Shown: positions 36,127-45,674 of the stretch, one piece after another
Layout: each line of letters opens with the position of its first letter
Numbering within the stretch: position 1 is the first letter of the stretch
From: Rhodothermus marinus DSM 4252
Lineage (GTDB): Bacteria; Bacteroidota; Rhodothermia; Rhodothermales; Rhodothermaceae
Length of the DNA stretch: 64,000 nucleotides
Direction: 5' to 3'
NCBI RefSeq assembly: GCF_000024845.1
Contig: NC_013501.1
Location: forward strand, 2,336,874 to 2,400,873
The notes under the pieces: model-generated
The model's input: only the letters and a program-made list of their open reading frames with translations
What the model was told of the DNA's origin: nothing
The model's database searches: none
Translations under genes and position numbers: made by a program

Positions 36127-37200
36127 TCAGCGTACAGGACGAAACAGCCGATTCCACCGGATGCGGTGCTGCTCGGGATCCCAGGACAGATACACCAGCA
36201 GGGCCTTGCCTACCACGTGATCGGCCGGCACGAGGCCCCAGGCCCGGCTGTCGAGTGAATTGTCCCGGTTGTCGCCCATGACGTAGTAGTAGTCCTGGCG
36301 GATCACGCAGAAACGGCCGGGACGTCCGTCGATCAGGAACGTGCCATCGGGCCGGGGATAGATCTGGTGCCCTTCGAAGCGTATCAGCAGTTCGCGATAG
36401 AACGGCCAGGTGCGGGGCGTCAGGTAGAGCGTATCACCACGTCCGGGAATGTAGATCGGTCCTCGGTCTTCTTCCCGGCGGGCTTTGCGGGCGGCCGCTC
36501 CCTGGAGCAAGGCCGCGGCCGAATACGGCCGCAACGTATCGACCGCGCTCAGGTGGGCAATGTGGCGGGCCACTGCCACCGTGGCATCGAAAAATAACAG
36601 ACCGGCACGGTAGGCCGAGCGCGAAACGTTACGGGCGCCGAGAGCCCGCAGTGAATCCGGCGAAAGCCGCGCGCCCGGCCGCAGTTGAAGCATCCAGCGT
36701 TGCTGTACCAGGTCGGGATCGGGAAATGGTCGGCCGTTGACGTAAACCACTTTGTCCCGAATCCAGAGCGTATCGCCCGGGAGCCCCACCACCCGCTTGA
36801 TGTAATGCGTTTTGCGATCGATCGGACCGGTCTCGACGGGATAGTTGAACACGATCACATCGCCCCGCCGGATCTCTGTAAAGCCCGGAAGCCGCAGGTA
36901 GGGCAACGCGACGCCCGGCACGTACCACGCCGTGAACGGCAACCCCAGCGACATGGGCATCCGGGGTCCGTAGTGCAGCTTGGAAACCAGCACGAAGTCG
37001 CCCACCAGCAGCGTCTGCTCCATCGAAGGGGACGGGATGCGATAGGCTTCCAGCGCAAAAATCCGGATGAGCAACGCCAGCGCTACGGCCAGTCCCAGGG
37101 CCGTCAGCCAGTCGCGCATGCGCTGCCGCCACCGGCCCGACTGCACAGGCACGTCTCCGGCCTGCTCCGCCAGCTCCTTACGTTCCCGCCCCACCATCAC
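36127..37200 (-). CDS. lepB: Signal peptidase I, second of a tandem pair
   Basis: A 357-residue S26A signal peptidase. One N-terminal membrane helix (about 31-50) is followed by the catalytic Ser59 in IPSPSMEQTLL and the Lys135 in THYIKRVVGLPGD. The box E motif MGDNRDNSLDSR is present. Between them lies a long insertion of about 130 residues, larger than in Escherichia coli LepB. It cleaves Sec and Tat signal peptides at the outer face of the inner membrane. It follows a paralogous gene by six bases, so both are expressed together. Confidence 0.94.
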   Translation of the reverse strand: MMVGRERKELAEQAGDVPVQSGRWRQRMRDWLTALGLAVALALLIRIFALEAYRIPSPSMEQTLLVGDFVLVSKLHYGPRMPMSLGLPFTAWYVPGVALPYLRLPGFTEIRRGDVIVFNYPVETGPIDRKTHYIKRVVGLPGDTLWIRDKVVYVNGRPFPDPDLVQQRWMLQLRPGARLSPDSLRALGARNVSRSAYRAGLLFFDATVAVARHIAHLSAVDTLRPYSAAALLQGAAARKARREEDRGPIYIPGRGDTLYLTPRTWPFYRELLIRFEGHQIYPRPDGTFLIDGRPGRFCVIRQDYYYVMGDNRDNSLDSRAWGLVPADHVVGKALLVYLSWDPEQHRIRWNRLFRPVR

Positions 37201-37206
37201 GACACG

Positions 37207-38325
37207 TCAGCGGATCGGTTTGAAAAGCCGGTTCAGACGCGGTAGATGATGCCGACCGTCCCAGGAGAAGTAAATGAACAGCGCTTTTCCTACCACGTGG
37301 TCCATCGGGACGAATCCCCAGAAGCGGCTGTCTTCGGAATTGTCCCGGTTGTCGCCCATGACAAAGTAGTAATCCTGCCGGAACGTGTAGGTGGTGGCCG
37401 GGCGGCCGTCGATCAGGAACGTGCCGTCCTGCTGGCGGCCGGTCGTGTGCCCCTCGTAGCGCCGGATCACGGGCTCCAGATAGGGCCAGTTTTCCTCCGT
37501 CAGCGTGACGTTCAATCCCTGCGCCGGAATGACCACCGGCCCGTAGTTATCCGGCGAGTAGCCCATCCCCGGTGGATACATCAGGTCGCTGTAGGTGCCG
37601 CCGCGCGGAATCACCAGCGGCTCCACGCGCTCCACGTAGGGCCACTGGGCGATGGCCTCGGCCGCTTCGGGCGTGGCCATGATGAGCACCTGGCGGGGGT
37701 CCGGCGTCGGCTGCACTTCCTCGATGCCCAGCTCGGCCAGGCGCACTTCCGGCAGCATGATACGCGGATCGCTTTTGATGATCCGCCAGTACTGCTGCAT
37801 GGTGGGCCGCAGCGACTGCGGCTCGCCGTTGACGTAGACCACCTTGTTCTGAATCCAGAGCGTATCGCCTGGCAATCCCACCACGCGCTTGATGTAGTGC
37901 GTCTTGCGATCGATCGGCAGGTCCTCCGGTGGATAGTTGAACACGATCACATCGCCCCGCTCGATCTCGGTAAAACCTGGAAGCCGCGTGTGCGGCAGCG
38001 TGAGGCCCGGCACGTAGATTTTGGTAAACGGGATGCCCAGCGAGATGGGCGTGCGCACGCCGTAGTGCAGCTTGGAGACGAACAGGTAGTCGCCCACCAG
38101 GAGGGTTTTCTCCATGGAAGGCGTGGGAATGCGGAAGAGATCGAACAGAAACGTGCGCACCACCAGCATGACCACCAGGGCAAAGACCAGCGCCTCGACC
38201 CACTCGCGGAGCTTGCTTTTGGGAGGACGGGCCTGCCCATCGGCCGAAGGCGCGCTCGGCGTATCGACGCGGCCCCGACGCTTCCGGGTGCGCTGCGTGG
38301 TCGATTCGGGATGCGTGGCTGCCAA
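37207..38325 (-). CDS. lepB: Signal peptidase I, first of a tandem pair
   Basis: A 372-residue paralogue of the downstream signal peptidase. A basic N-terminal tail (TQRTRKRRGRV) precedes the membrane helix (about 43-60), then catalytic Ser70 in IPTPSMEKTLL and Lys146 in THYIKRVVGLPGD, with MGDNRDNSEDSRFWGFVPMD near the end. It also has a long insertion between the Lys box and the GDNRD box, which differs strongly from that of its neighbour. Two complete enzymes suggest division of labour between substrates. Confidence 0.94.
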   Translation of the reverse strand: MAATHPESTTQRTRKRRGRVDTPSAPSADGQARPPKSKLREWVEALVFALVVMLVVRTFLFDLFRIPTPSMEKTLLVGDYLFVSKLHYGVRTPISLGIPFTKIYVPGLTLPHTRLPGFTEIERGDVIVFNYPPEDLPIDRKTHYIKRVVGLPGDTLWIQNKVVYVNGEPQSLRPTMQQYWRIIKSDPRIMLPEVRLAELGIEEVQPTPDPRQVLIMATPEAAEAIAQWPYVERVEPLVIPRGGTYSDLMYPPGMGYSPDNYGPVVIPAQGLNVTLTEENWPYLEPVIRRYEGHTTGRQQDGTFLIDGRPATTYTFRQDYYFVMGDNRDNSEDSRFWGFVPMDHVVGKALFIYFSWDGRHHLPRLNRLFKPIR

Positions 38326-38382
38326 GGCTCGGGAGGGTCTGGTCAGAACAACGTCGGGAAAACGCTACAAACCGTTTCCGGT

Positions 38383-39213
38383 TCAATCGATGTCCGAGAG
38401 CCGCGGCCGCCCCGGAATCATCAGGGGCCGCCGGATGGGCTCTAGGAAAAACGTTCGGCCGTCGAAGCCGGTCAGGTACCAGGTATCGGTCTCGCGCTGG
38501 TAGTAGTAGTCCACAAACGGTGCGCGACGGGGCTCGGCAATCAGGCGTCCCAGCAGGGCCTGCCGGATCGCCCAGAGCTGGTTCCGGTAGCGCGGGGCAC
38601 TGGCCACGACGATCCCGCGCTCGAAAGGCCCGTTCACGTCCATGATCCGGAACGGAATCGAATCGTTGAGCACCAGCCAATACTCGAACTGGATGTACTC
38701 GTCGCGCGGTCGTCGTTGCTCAAGGTCCACTTCGGCCAGGGTGCGCGTCGGATCGCCGAAGTGCGCCTGCAGGCGGGCGCGTAGCTCCGGTGTGCGCAGC
38801 GTATCCAGCGGCGTCCAGCTGTTGCTGCCCAGATAGGCCCAGCCGTCCCGCCCGAAGCGCCGCTGGAACCAGCGCTGCTCGAAGCGCCGCACCACACGCC
38901 AGCTTTCCAGTACAAAAGCCGGGGCCGGTTCTTCCCGAGGCATTGCCTGGGCCACCAGACGGCCCAGGGCCGGATACCGCTCATAGAGCGCCAGCGGAAG
39001 CAGCTCGGGAGGACGCGGCGGCAGCATGGTGGCCCATTCGGCGGCCTGCTGCTGCAGCCAGGCGGTGCGGTAGCTCCACACCAGCGCCCGCTGCGCCTGA
39101 ATGCGGTGCAGCAGGTGTTCGAGGACGCCGTCCTGAGCCACGGCCGGTCCGACCAGCAGCAGGCCGAGCAGCCAGCCCCACCACCTGCCGTAGCCTGTCG
39201 GGCTTCGGGTCAT
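38383..39213 (-). CDS. Exported protein of unknown function
   Basis: A 276-residue protein with a signal peptide ending near GPAVAQD. The mature part is rich in Arg, Trp and Glu, with segments such as ESWRVVRRFEQRWFQRRFGR, DEYIQFEYWLVLNDSIPFRI and VDYYYQRETDTWYLTGFDGR. The latter part looks like beta strands of a small domain. I do not recognise a family. It starts four bases after lepA ends and precedes the lepB pair on the same strand, so it may belong to a lepA-unknown-lepB transcript. Confidence 0.65.
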   Translation of the reverse strand: MTRSPTGYGRWWGWLLGLLLVGPAVAQDGVLEHLLHRIQAQRALVWSYRTAWLQQQAAEWATMLPPRPPELLPLALYERYPALGRLVAQAMPREEPAPAFVLESWRVVRRFEQRWFQRRFGRDGWAYLGSNSWTPLDTLRTPELRARLQAHFGDPTRTLAEVDLEQRRPRDEYIQFEYWLVLNDSIPFRIMDVNGPFERGIVVASAPRYRNQLWAIRQALLGRLIAEPRRAPFVDYYYQRETDTWYLTGFDGRTFFLEPIRRPLMIPGRPRLSDID

Positions 39214-39217
39214 CGCG

Positions 39218-41023
39218 TCAGTCTCCCACCGAAAGTACGGCCAGAAAGGCCTCCTGGGGCACCTCGACGCGCCCCACTTGCTTCATGCGCTTCTTGCCTT
39301 CCTTCTGGCGCTCCAGCAGCTTGCGCTTCCGGGTGACGTCGCCGCCGTAGCATTTGGCCGTCACGTCTTTGCGGAGTGCCTTGATCGTCTCTCGGGCGAT
39401 CACGCGGGAACCGATGGCCGCCTGGATCGCCACGTCGAAAAGCTGCCGCGGAATCAGCTCGCGCAGCTTCTGCGTCAGCTTCCGCCCCACCTCGTAGGCC
39501 TTGCTCCGGTGCACGATCGTCGAAAGCGCATCGACCGGCTCGCCGTTGATCAGAATGTCCAGCCGCACCAGATCGCTGGGCCGGTAGTCCAGGATCTCGT
39601 AGTCGAACGACGCGTAGCCGCGGCTGACGCTTTTGAGCTTGTCGTAAAAGTCGAAGATGATCTCGGCCAGCGGTAGCTCGTACTGCAGGTTGACGCGCGT
39701 GCGATCCAGATACACCTGGTTGCGATAGACGCCGCGCCGATCCTGACAGAGCTGCATCAGCGGGCCGATGTACTCGGTGGGTGTGATGATGTCGGCCCGC
39801 ACGTAAGGCTCCCGGATCTCGGCGATTTTGCCGGCGTCGGGCATCTCGCTGGGGTTGTCCACCGTGATCACCTCGCCGGAGCGCAGCACCACTTGATATT
39901 CGACGTTCGGCACGGTGGTGATGATGTCCAGGCCGAACTCGCGCTCGAGGCGCTCCTGGACGATCTCCATGTGCAGCAGCCCCAGAAAGCCGATGCGGAA
40001 GCCGAAGCCCAGCGCAGCCGACGTCTCGGGCGTAAAGGTCAGCGAGGCGTCGTTCAGCTGAAGTTTTTCCAGCGATGCCCGCAGCTCCTCGTACTGCTCC
40101 GGATTGGTTGGAAAGACGCCGCTGAAGACCATGGGCTTGACCTGTCGGAAGCCCGGAATCGGCTCGCTGGCCGGACGGTGCGCGTGCGTGATCGTATCGC
40201 CCACGCGGGCCGAACGAATATCTTTGATTGAGCCGATCACGTAGCCCACCTCGCCGGCCCGGAGCATTTCCACCGGCTGCCGCTCCAGCCGCAGAATGCC
40301 GATCTCTTCGGCCACGTACTCGCGGCCGTTCGACATGAAGCGGATGCGCTCGCCGGTCTTCAGCGTGCCTTCGAAGACGCGCACGTAGACGACGGCCCCG
40401 CGGTAGGTGTCGAAAACCGAGTCGAACACGAGCGCCCGCAGCGGCGCCTCCGGGTCGCCCTTGGGCGGCGGAATGCGCTGCACGATGCGCTCCAGCAGCT
40501 CGGGCACGCCCTCGCCCGTCTTCGCGCTGATGCGCAGAATGTCCTCGGCCGGCTCGCCGATCAGCTCTTCGATCGACTGCGCCACCTCGTCGGGTCGGGC
40601 GTTGGGGAGATCGACCTTATTCAGTACCGGAATGATCTCCAGGTCGTGCCCGAGCGCCAGGTACAGGTTCGAGATGGTCTGAGCTTCGATGCCCTGGGAG
40701 GCATCGACCACCAGGATGGCCCCTTCACAGGCCTTGAGCGCCCGCGACACCTCGTAGGTGAAATCGACGTGTCCGGGCGTATCGATCAGGTTCAGGATGT
40801 ACTCCTCCCCGTCGCGCGCGCGGTACTTCATGCGGATCGCATGGCTTTTGATCGTGATCCCGCGCTCGCGCTCCAGATCCATGCTGTCGAGCACCTGGTC
40901 CTTCAGCTCCCGCTCCGAGAGCGTTCCGGTCAGTTCCAGGAGCCGATCGGCCAGCGTGCTCTTGCCGTGGTCGATATGGGCAATGATGCAGAAATTTCGA
41001 ATCCGGTCGCGATACGAAGCCAT
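39218..41023 (-). CDS. lepA: Elongation factor 4 (LepA)
   Basis: LepA/EF4 is a translational GTPase that back-translocates or remodels stalled ribosomes. The 601-residue protein starts [21 protein letters not shown] motifs [17 protein letters not shown] and LNKVDLPNA are intact, and the C-terminal LepA-specific region contains [24 protein letters not shown] three codons upstream is possible. Length and all domains are normal. Confidence 0.97.
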   Translation of the reverse strand: MASYRDRIRNFCIIAHIDHGKSTLADRLLELTGTLSERELKDQVLDSMDLERERGITIKSHAIRMKYRARDGEEYILNLIDTPGHVDFTYEVSRALKACEGAILVVDASQGIEAQTISNLYLALGHDLEIIPVLNKVDLPNARPDEVAQSIEELIGEPAEDILRISAKTGEGVPELLERIVQRIPPPKGDPEAPLRALVFDSVFDTYRGAVVYVRVFEGTLKTGERIRFMSNGREYVAEEIGILRLERQPVEMLRAGEVGYVIGSIKDIRSARVGDTITHAHRPASEPIPGFRQVKPMVFSGVFPTNPEQYEELRASLEKLQLNDASLTFTPETSAALGFGFRIGFLGLLHMEIVQERLEREFGLDIITTVPNVEYQVVLRSGEVITVDNPSEMPDAGKIAEIREPYVRADIITPTEYIGPLMQLCQDRRGVYRNQVYLDRTRVNLQYELPLAEIIFDFYDKLKSVSRGYASFDYEILDYRPSDLVRLDILINGEPVDALSTIVHRSKAYEVGRKLTQKLRELIPRQLFDVAIQAAIGSRVIARETIKALRKDVTAKCYGGDVTRKRKLLERQKEGKKRMKQVGRVEVPQEAFLAVLSVGD

Positions 41024-41098
41024 AGCCTGCACGTCACCACACAGAGCTTTCGGAATGCAGCGTTGATATACCGCCCGGAATCTCCGGGTTCCGCCCGC

Positions 41099-41698
41099 TC
41101 AGGATTGCTCGACGGGCTGCCCCGGAGCGGAGGCCGCCGCAACGGCCGCCTGCTGGCGGCGATGGAACTCTTTCTGGAAGAGCAGCAGGCCCACCACGCC
41201 GATCACGATGGCCATGTCGGCCACGTTCCAGATGGGGAAAAGGGCCACGTAGGCCCCGCCGATGAAAGGGATGAACTCGGGCAGGTAGCCACGCCAGAGA
41301 TCCACGTGGATGAAATCGACCACGCGCCCGTGGAAAAACCCGGCGTAGCCGTACAGCAAGCCATAAAAGAGGCGATCGATGATGTTGCCCAGCGCCCCGC
41401 CCAGGATCACGGCCAGACTGGCCCGGTACGGGGCGTAGCCGTCTCGAATGCGGTAAAGGTACCAGGCGATCAGCACCGTGGCCACGATGGCCAGCACCGC
41501 CACGGTCCCCGGCGGTCCGAACGACAGCCCGAAGGCCATGCCGGGATTCTCCGTGTAGGTGAGCTTGAGCCAGTCGTCGATCAAAGGAATGGACTGTCCG
41601 GGGTACATGGTCTGGACCACCAGCACCTTCGTGAGCTGGTCCACCAGTACCACCAGCAGCGTGACCCAGAGCATGCGCATGAGATCGACCCGGCGCAC
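41099..41698 (-). CDS. lspA: Lipoprotein signal peptidase (signal peptidase II)
   Basis: LspA removes signal peptides from lipoproteins. The 199-residue protein has four membrane helices and both catalytic aspartates, in GGALGNIIDRLFYG and in IWNVADMAIVIGV. The conserved N-terminal DQLTKVLV is also present. A C-terminal tail of about 25 residues, rich in Gln and Ala, is longer than usual. Several lipoproteins in this window (NosZ, NosL, LptE, cytochrome c) are likely substrates. It lies ten bases after the DksA-like gene. Confidence 0.95.
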   Translation of the reverse strand: MRRVDLMRMLWVTLLVVLVDQLTKVLVVQTMYPGQSIPLIDDWLKLTYTENPGMAFGLSFGPPGTVAVLAIVATVLIAWYLYRIRDGYAPYRASLAVILGGALGNIIDRLFYGLLYGYAGFFHGRVVDFIHVDLWRGYLPEFIPFIGGAYVALFPIWNVADMAIVIGVVGLLLFQKEFHRRQQAAVAAASAPGQPVEQS

Positions 41699-41708
41699 CG
41701 GAAGCGGT

Positions 41709-42158
41709 TTATTTCTTTTTCAGCTTGGCCTCGATCGAGACCTCCGTGTGCGGCACCGCCTCCAGGCGCTCACGGGGGATGGGCTTGCCGGTCACCTTGC
41801 AGATGCCATAGGTCTTGTTCTTGATGCGCTCGAGCGCCCGGTCCAGATGGCTGATGTATTTCTGCTGGCGGGCAATCATCAGGAAGAGTTTTTCGCGCTC
41901 CATGGCATCGGTGCCGGCGTCGGCCATGTGGAAGCTATAGGCGGTGTCGGTGCCGCCCTGCTCGCGCGCATCTTCCAGTTGCGCCTTCATGCGCTCGATG
42001 TCCTCCACCGCCTGCCGGCGCTTCTCCAGAATCAACTGCCGGAAGTATTCCAGCTCTTCGTCCGTAAACGGAGTCCGACGCACAGGCTCCGCGGCTTCCT
42101 GCGCCGACGCCTCCGGATTCGGCGTGGCGTTGTGCTCCTGCTCGTGCTTCTCGGCCAT
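41709..42158 (-). CDS. DksA/TraR-family protein with degenerate zinc finger
   Basis: A 149-residue protein from the ATG at 42158 (MAEKHEQEH). An acidic, disordered N-terminus leads to a coiled coil (ELEYFRQLILEKRRQAVEDI, about residues 37-105) and a C-terminal zinc-finger remnant, YGICKVTGKPIPRERLEAVP, that keeps only one of four cysteines. This form is common in Bacteroidota. The family binds the RNA polymerase secondary channel and modulates transcription. It sits between ileS and lspA on the same strand and is probably co-transcribed with them. Confidence 0.85.
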   Translation of the reverse strand: MAEKHEQEHNATPNPEASAQEAAEPVRRTPFTDEELEYFRQLILEKRRQAVEDIERMKAQLEDAREQGGTDTAYSFHMADAGTDAMEREKLFLMIARQQKYISHLDRALERIKNKTYGICKVTGKPIPRERLEAVPHTEVSIEAKLKKK

Positions 42159-42234
42159 AGTACCTGCAGAACTTGATGTTACCACCCCACAAAAACTCGA
42201 AAAACAAAAGGGCAGCAGACCGACAGCTTCAAAA

Positions 42235-45200
42235 TCAGGCCTGCCGTCCCGTGGTGGTCGCTACCGGCACGCGTTGTACGCCTACCGTGAAGGTCTCCCC
42301 ATCGATGTCGAACGTCTCTACGTGGGTGCCCGTAGGCTGCTCGGACGGTTGCAACGCTACGGCCAGCGTCTCGTTCCGGACCCAGTCGGCGTGCCGCTCC
42401 AGCGCACGCGCCAGTTGTCCTTCGGCCCGGTAGCTGACCACGATGCGGTCGGTCACCTCGAATCCGGCCTTTTTGCGCAGGTTCTGGATGCGGTTGATGG
42501 CCTCGCGGGCCAGCCCTTCCAGAATCAGCTCCTCGGTCCGGTTCGTGTCGAGCGCCACGGTCACGCCGTCCTCCTGCCCCACGAGCCAGCCTTCGATCCC
42601 TTCGCTCTTGATCTCCAGATCTTCGGGACCCAGTTCCACCTGCTGGCCGTCCACCTCCAGCACCAGCTTCCCTTCCCGAAGGTACCGATCGATCTCCTCC
42701 TCCGTGAGCTGGGCCACGCGGGCGGCCACCCCCTTCATAAGCTTGCCCAGCCGCTTGCCCAGCCGGGGATAGTTCGGTTTGGCCGTGCGGCGCACCACGC
42801 GACTGGTGCCCTCGACGTATTCGATGTCCTTGACGTTGACCTCTTCGAGGATGAGCGGCCGCACCGACTCGACCACCTCGCGATCGACGCCGGTGCCCGT
42901 CACCACCAGAATGCGTGGGAGCGGCTGCCGGACGTTGATCCGGGCCTGGTTACGCAACGCAAGCACGATCGAGACGATCGTCCGCGCCAACGCCATGCGC
43001 TGTTCCAGCACCGAATCGATCACCGACTGGTCCACCTTCGGGAAATCGGCCAGATGCACCGACTCAGGCCCCTTCACCTCGCTGCCTTCCTGAAGCGCCC
43101 GGTAGAGCCACTCGCTGAAGAACGGCGCGATGGGCGCCATCATCAGCGCCGTGGTCTCCAGGCATTCGTAGACGGTCTGGTAGGCGGCCTGCTTGTCGCG
43201 CTCGTTCTCCTGCTCGCCCGTACGGGCGCTCCAGAAGCGCCGGCGCGAACGCCGGATGTACCAGTTCGACAGCTCGTCCACGAAGCGTTCGATGGCCCGC
43301 GCCGCCCGCGTCGGGTGATAGTCCTCGTAGGCCGCATCCACCTCGGCCAGCGTGCTGTTGAGCCGGCTGATGATCCAGCGGTCCAGCTCGGTGCGTTCGC
43401 CGACGGGCATGCGCTCGGCGGGATAGACGAAGCCGTCCACGTTCGCATACGTGGCGAAGAAGGCGTAGACGTTCTCCAGCGTGTTGAAGAAGCGGCGCCG
43501 CGTGGCCTCCAGCTCGCGCTCCGAAAAGCGGATGTTCTCCCACGGCGGCGCGTTGCTGATCATGTACCAGCGCACCGGATCGGCCCCGTAGCGCTCGACC
43601 ACGTCGAAGGGATCGACCACGTTGCCCTTCGACTTGGACATCTTCTCGCCTTTCTCGTCGAGCACCAGGCCGTTGACCACCACGTGCCGGAAGGCCACGC
43701 TGTCCATCACCATCGTGGCGATGGCGTGCAGCGTGTAGAACCAGCCGCGCGTCTGATCGACGCCTTCCGCGATGAAATCGGCCGGGAAGGTGCGCCGGAA
43801 GGCTTCCTGGTTCTCAAACGGGTAGTGCCACTGGGCGAAGGGCATGGCCCCCGAGTCGAACCAGACGTCGATCAGGTCAGGTACGCGGCGCATCGTGCCG
43901 CCGTCCGGCGCCGGCCAGGTGAGCCGGTCCACAAAAGGCCGGTGCAGGTCCAGCTCGCCGGTCTCCGGGTTGTAGGCCTCGGGCGGAAACGTGCCGCCCA
44001 GCTTCTGCCGGAGTTCTTCAATCGAACCGATGACTTCGATGTAGTCCGGATTGCGGTCGCTCTGCCAGATAGGGAGCGGTGTGCCCCAGTAACGCTGGCG
44101 GCTCAGCGCCCAGTCCACGTTGTTACGCAGCCACTCGCCGAAACGCCCCTCTCCGATCGACGGCGGGTGCCAGTGAATCGTCTGGTTCAGCTCGATCATC
44201 CGGTCCTTGACGGCCGTGGTCCGTATGAACCAGCTCTCGACCGGATAATTCATGAGCGGCGTGCCCTTGCGCCAGTCGTGCGGGTAGTTGTGCCGGTAGG
44301 TTTCCTGGCGAAAGAGCAGCCCGCGCTGTCGCAGATCACGCAGAATGACCTTGTCGGCGTCCTTGAACCACAGACCGGCCACCAACGGCGCCTCGTCGGT
44401 GAAGGTGCCCTCGGGTGTGATCGGATTGATCATGGGCAACCCTTCCTTCTGGGCGGCCTCGTAGTCCTCGGCACCGAAGGCCGGCGCCAGGTGCACGATG
44501 CCCGTCCCTTCCTCGGTCGAGACAAAGTCAGCCGTAATGACCCGCCAGGCTTCCCCTTCCTTGAAGCGATCCTTGAAGTACGGAAACAGCGGCTCATAGC
44601 GCGTGCCGACCAGCGCCCGTCCCGGGAAGGTCTCGACCACCTCGACCGACTCGTCCTGCAGCACGTCCAGCCGATCCTGCGCCAGGATCAGGTACTCGGT
44701 GCCCCGTTCCGGGTCTTCACGGCGCACCTTGACGTAGGTGATGTCGGCCCCGACGGCCAGTGCCACGTTCGAGATGAGCGTCCAGGGTGTCGTCGTCCAG
44801 GCCAGCAGGTAGGTACGTTCGGCCCCCAGCACCGGGAAGCGCACGTACGCGCTGGGATCGTCCACTTCCCTGTAGCCAAGGCTCACCTCGTGCGAGGAGA
44901 GCACCGTGCCGGAGCCCGGGCTGTACCACTGGATCTTGTAGCCCTTGTAGAGCAGCCCTTTCTCGTAGATCTGCTTGATCAGCCACCAGACGGTTTCGAT
45001 ATAGGTGTTTTCGAACGTGATGTACGGGTGTTCGAGATCCACCCAGTAGCCGATCCGCTCCGTAAGCTGGTCCCAGAGTTCCTTGTAGCGCAGCACGCTC
45101 CGGCGGCAGGCCGCATTGTACTTTTCGATACCAAACGCTTCCACCTGCGCCCGTCCTTCCAGGCCCAGTTCCTTTTCGACCTCGATCTCCACGGGCAGCC

Positions 45201-45468
45201 CGTGCGTGTCCCAGCCCGCCTTCCGCTCCACGCGGAAGCCCTTCATGGTCTTGTAGCGACAGAAGATGTCCTTGATCGTCCGGGCCAGGACGTGATGGAT
45301 GCCGGGCTTGCCGTTGGCCGTGGGCGGCCCTTCGTAGAAAGAGAAGGTAGGTCCGTTTTCCCGCTGCGCAATGCTCCGCGGAAAGATCTGGCGCTCTTTC
45401 CACCAGCACAGGACTTCGTGCTCGATCTCCGGATGCCGAAACTGCTCAACCTGCTTAAAGCGCTTCAT
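42235..45468 (-). CDS. ileS: Isoleucyl-tRNA synthetase, long Bacteroidota type
   Basis: IleS charges tRNA-Ile. From the ATG at 45468 (MKRFKQVEQFRHPEIEHEVL) it has 1077 residues. The class I HIGH motif appears as PTANGKPGIHHVLA, the KMSKS loop as KGEKMSKSKGNVVDPFD, and an editing domain lies between them. The extended C-terminal region and overall length fit the type II (eukaryote-like) IleS, a group known for natural mupirocin tolerance. An open frame continues 53 codons upstream but is not family-like. No T-box leader was seen. Confidence 0.97.
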   Translation of the reverse strand: MKRFKQVEQFRHPEIEHEVLCWWKERQIFPRSIAQRENGPTFSFYEGPPTANGKPGIHHVLARTIKDIFCRYKTMKGFRVERKAGWDTHGLPVEIEVEKELGLEGRAQVEAFGIEKYNAACRRSVLRYKELWDQLTERIGYWVDLEHPYITFENTYIETVWWLIKQIYEKGLLYKGYKIQWYSPGSGTVLSSHEVSLGYREVDDPSAYVRFPVLGAERTYLLAWTTTPWTLISNVALAVGADITYVKVRREDPERGTEYLILAQDRLDVLQDESVEVVETFPGRALVGTRYEPLFPYFKDRFKEGEAWRVITADFVSTEEGTGIVHLAPAFGAEDYEAAQKEGLPMINPITPEGTFTDEAPLVAGLWFKDADKVILRDLRQRGLLFRQETYRHNYPHDWRKGTPLMNYPVESWFIRTTAVKDRMIELNQTIHWHPPSIGEGRFGEWLRNNVDWALSRQRYWGTPLPIWQSDRNPDYIEVIGSIEELRQKLGGTFPPEAYNPETGELDLHRPFVDRLTWPAPDGGTMRRVPDLIDVWFDSGAMPFAQWHYPFENQEAFRRTFPADFIAEGVDQTRGWFYTLHAIATMVMDSVAFRHVVVNGLVLDEKGEKMSKSKGNVVDPFDVVERYGADPVRWYMISNAPPWENIRFSERELEATRRRFFNTLENVYAFFATYANVDGFVYPAERMPVGERTELDRWIISRLNSTLAEVDAAYEDYHPTRAARAIERFVDELSNWYIRRSRRRFWSARTGEQENERDKQAAYQTVYECLETTALMMAPIAPFFSEWLYRALQEGSEVKGPESVHLADFPKVDQSVIDSVLEQRMALARTIVSIVLALRNQARINVRQPLPRILVVTGTGVDREVVESVRPLILEEVNVKDIEYVEGTSRVVRRTAKPNYPRLGKRLGKLMKGVAARVAQLTEEEIDRYLREGKLVLEVDGQQVELGPEDLEIKSEGIEGWLVGQEDGVTVALDTNRTEELILEGLAREAINRIQNLRKKAGFEVTDRIVVSYRAEGQLARALERHADWVRNETLAVALQPSEQPTGTHVETFDIDGETFTVGVQRVPVATTTGRQA

Positions 45469-45621
45469 GCCTATCGGTACCGACGTTGACTGCTTGGTCT
45501 GCGCGTTCAGGAATCCCTGAAAAATACGCAATTCCGTCGCCGCGCGTGCCCCCGGCCCGTTAAGAATGCAGGAGAAACACAACCCTGCGCGGCCACTCAC
45601 GCTGTTTGACGGGGACCTCCC

Positions 45622-45660
45622 CGACAAAAAAGGGCGACCGGTGGTCGCCCTTTTTTGTCG
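45622..45660. terminator. Bidirectional intrinsic terminator
   Basis: An 18-base perfect stem, CGACAAAAAAGGGCGACC (45622-45639) and its complement (45643-45660), surrounds a three-base loop. A and T runs on both sides make it work in either direction. It lies 14 bases after the minus-strand S9 peptidase stop and is the clearest terminator of the window. Confidence 0.93.
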
Positions 45661-45674
45661 GGATCGACATGGCG

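Noticed and set aside
41944-45489. Open frame of 1181 codons on the plus strand opposite ileS
   Set aside because: It mirrors the ileS gene on the other strand; the translation is Arg/His/Gln-rich and shows no domain. It is a codon-bias shadow in GC-rich DNA.
45469-45621. T-box or upstream extension of ileS
   Set aside because: No T-box antiterminator or specifier structure is visible, and the 53 additional codons do not resemble IleS N-termini.
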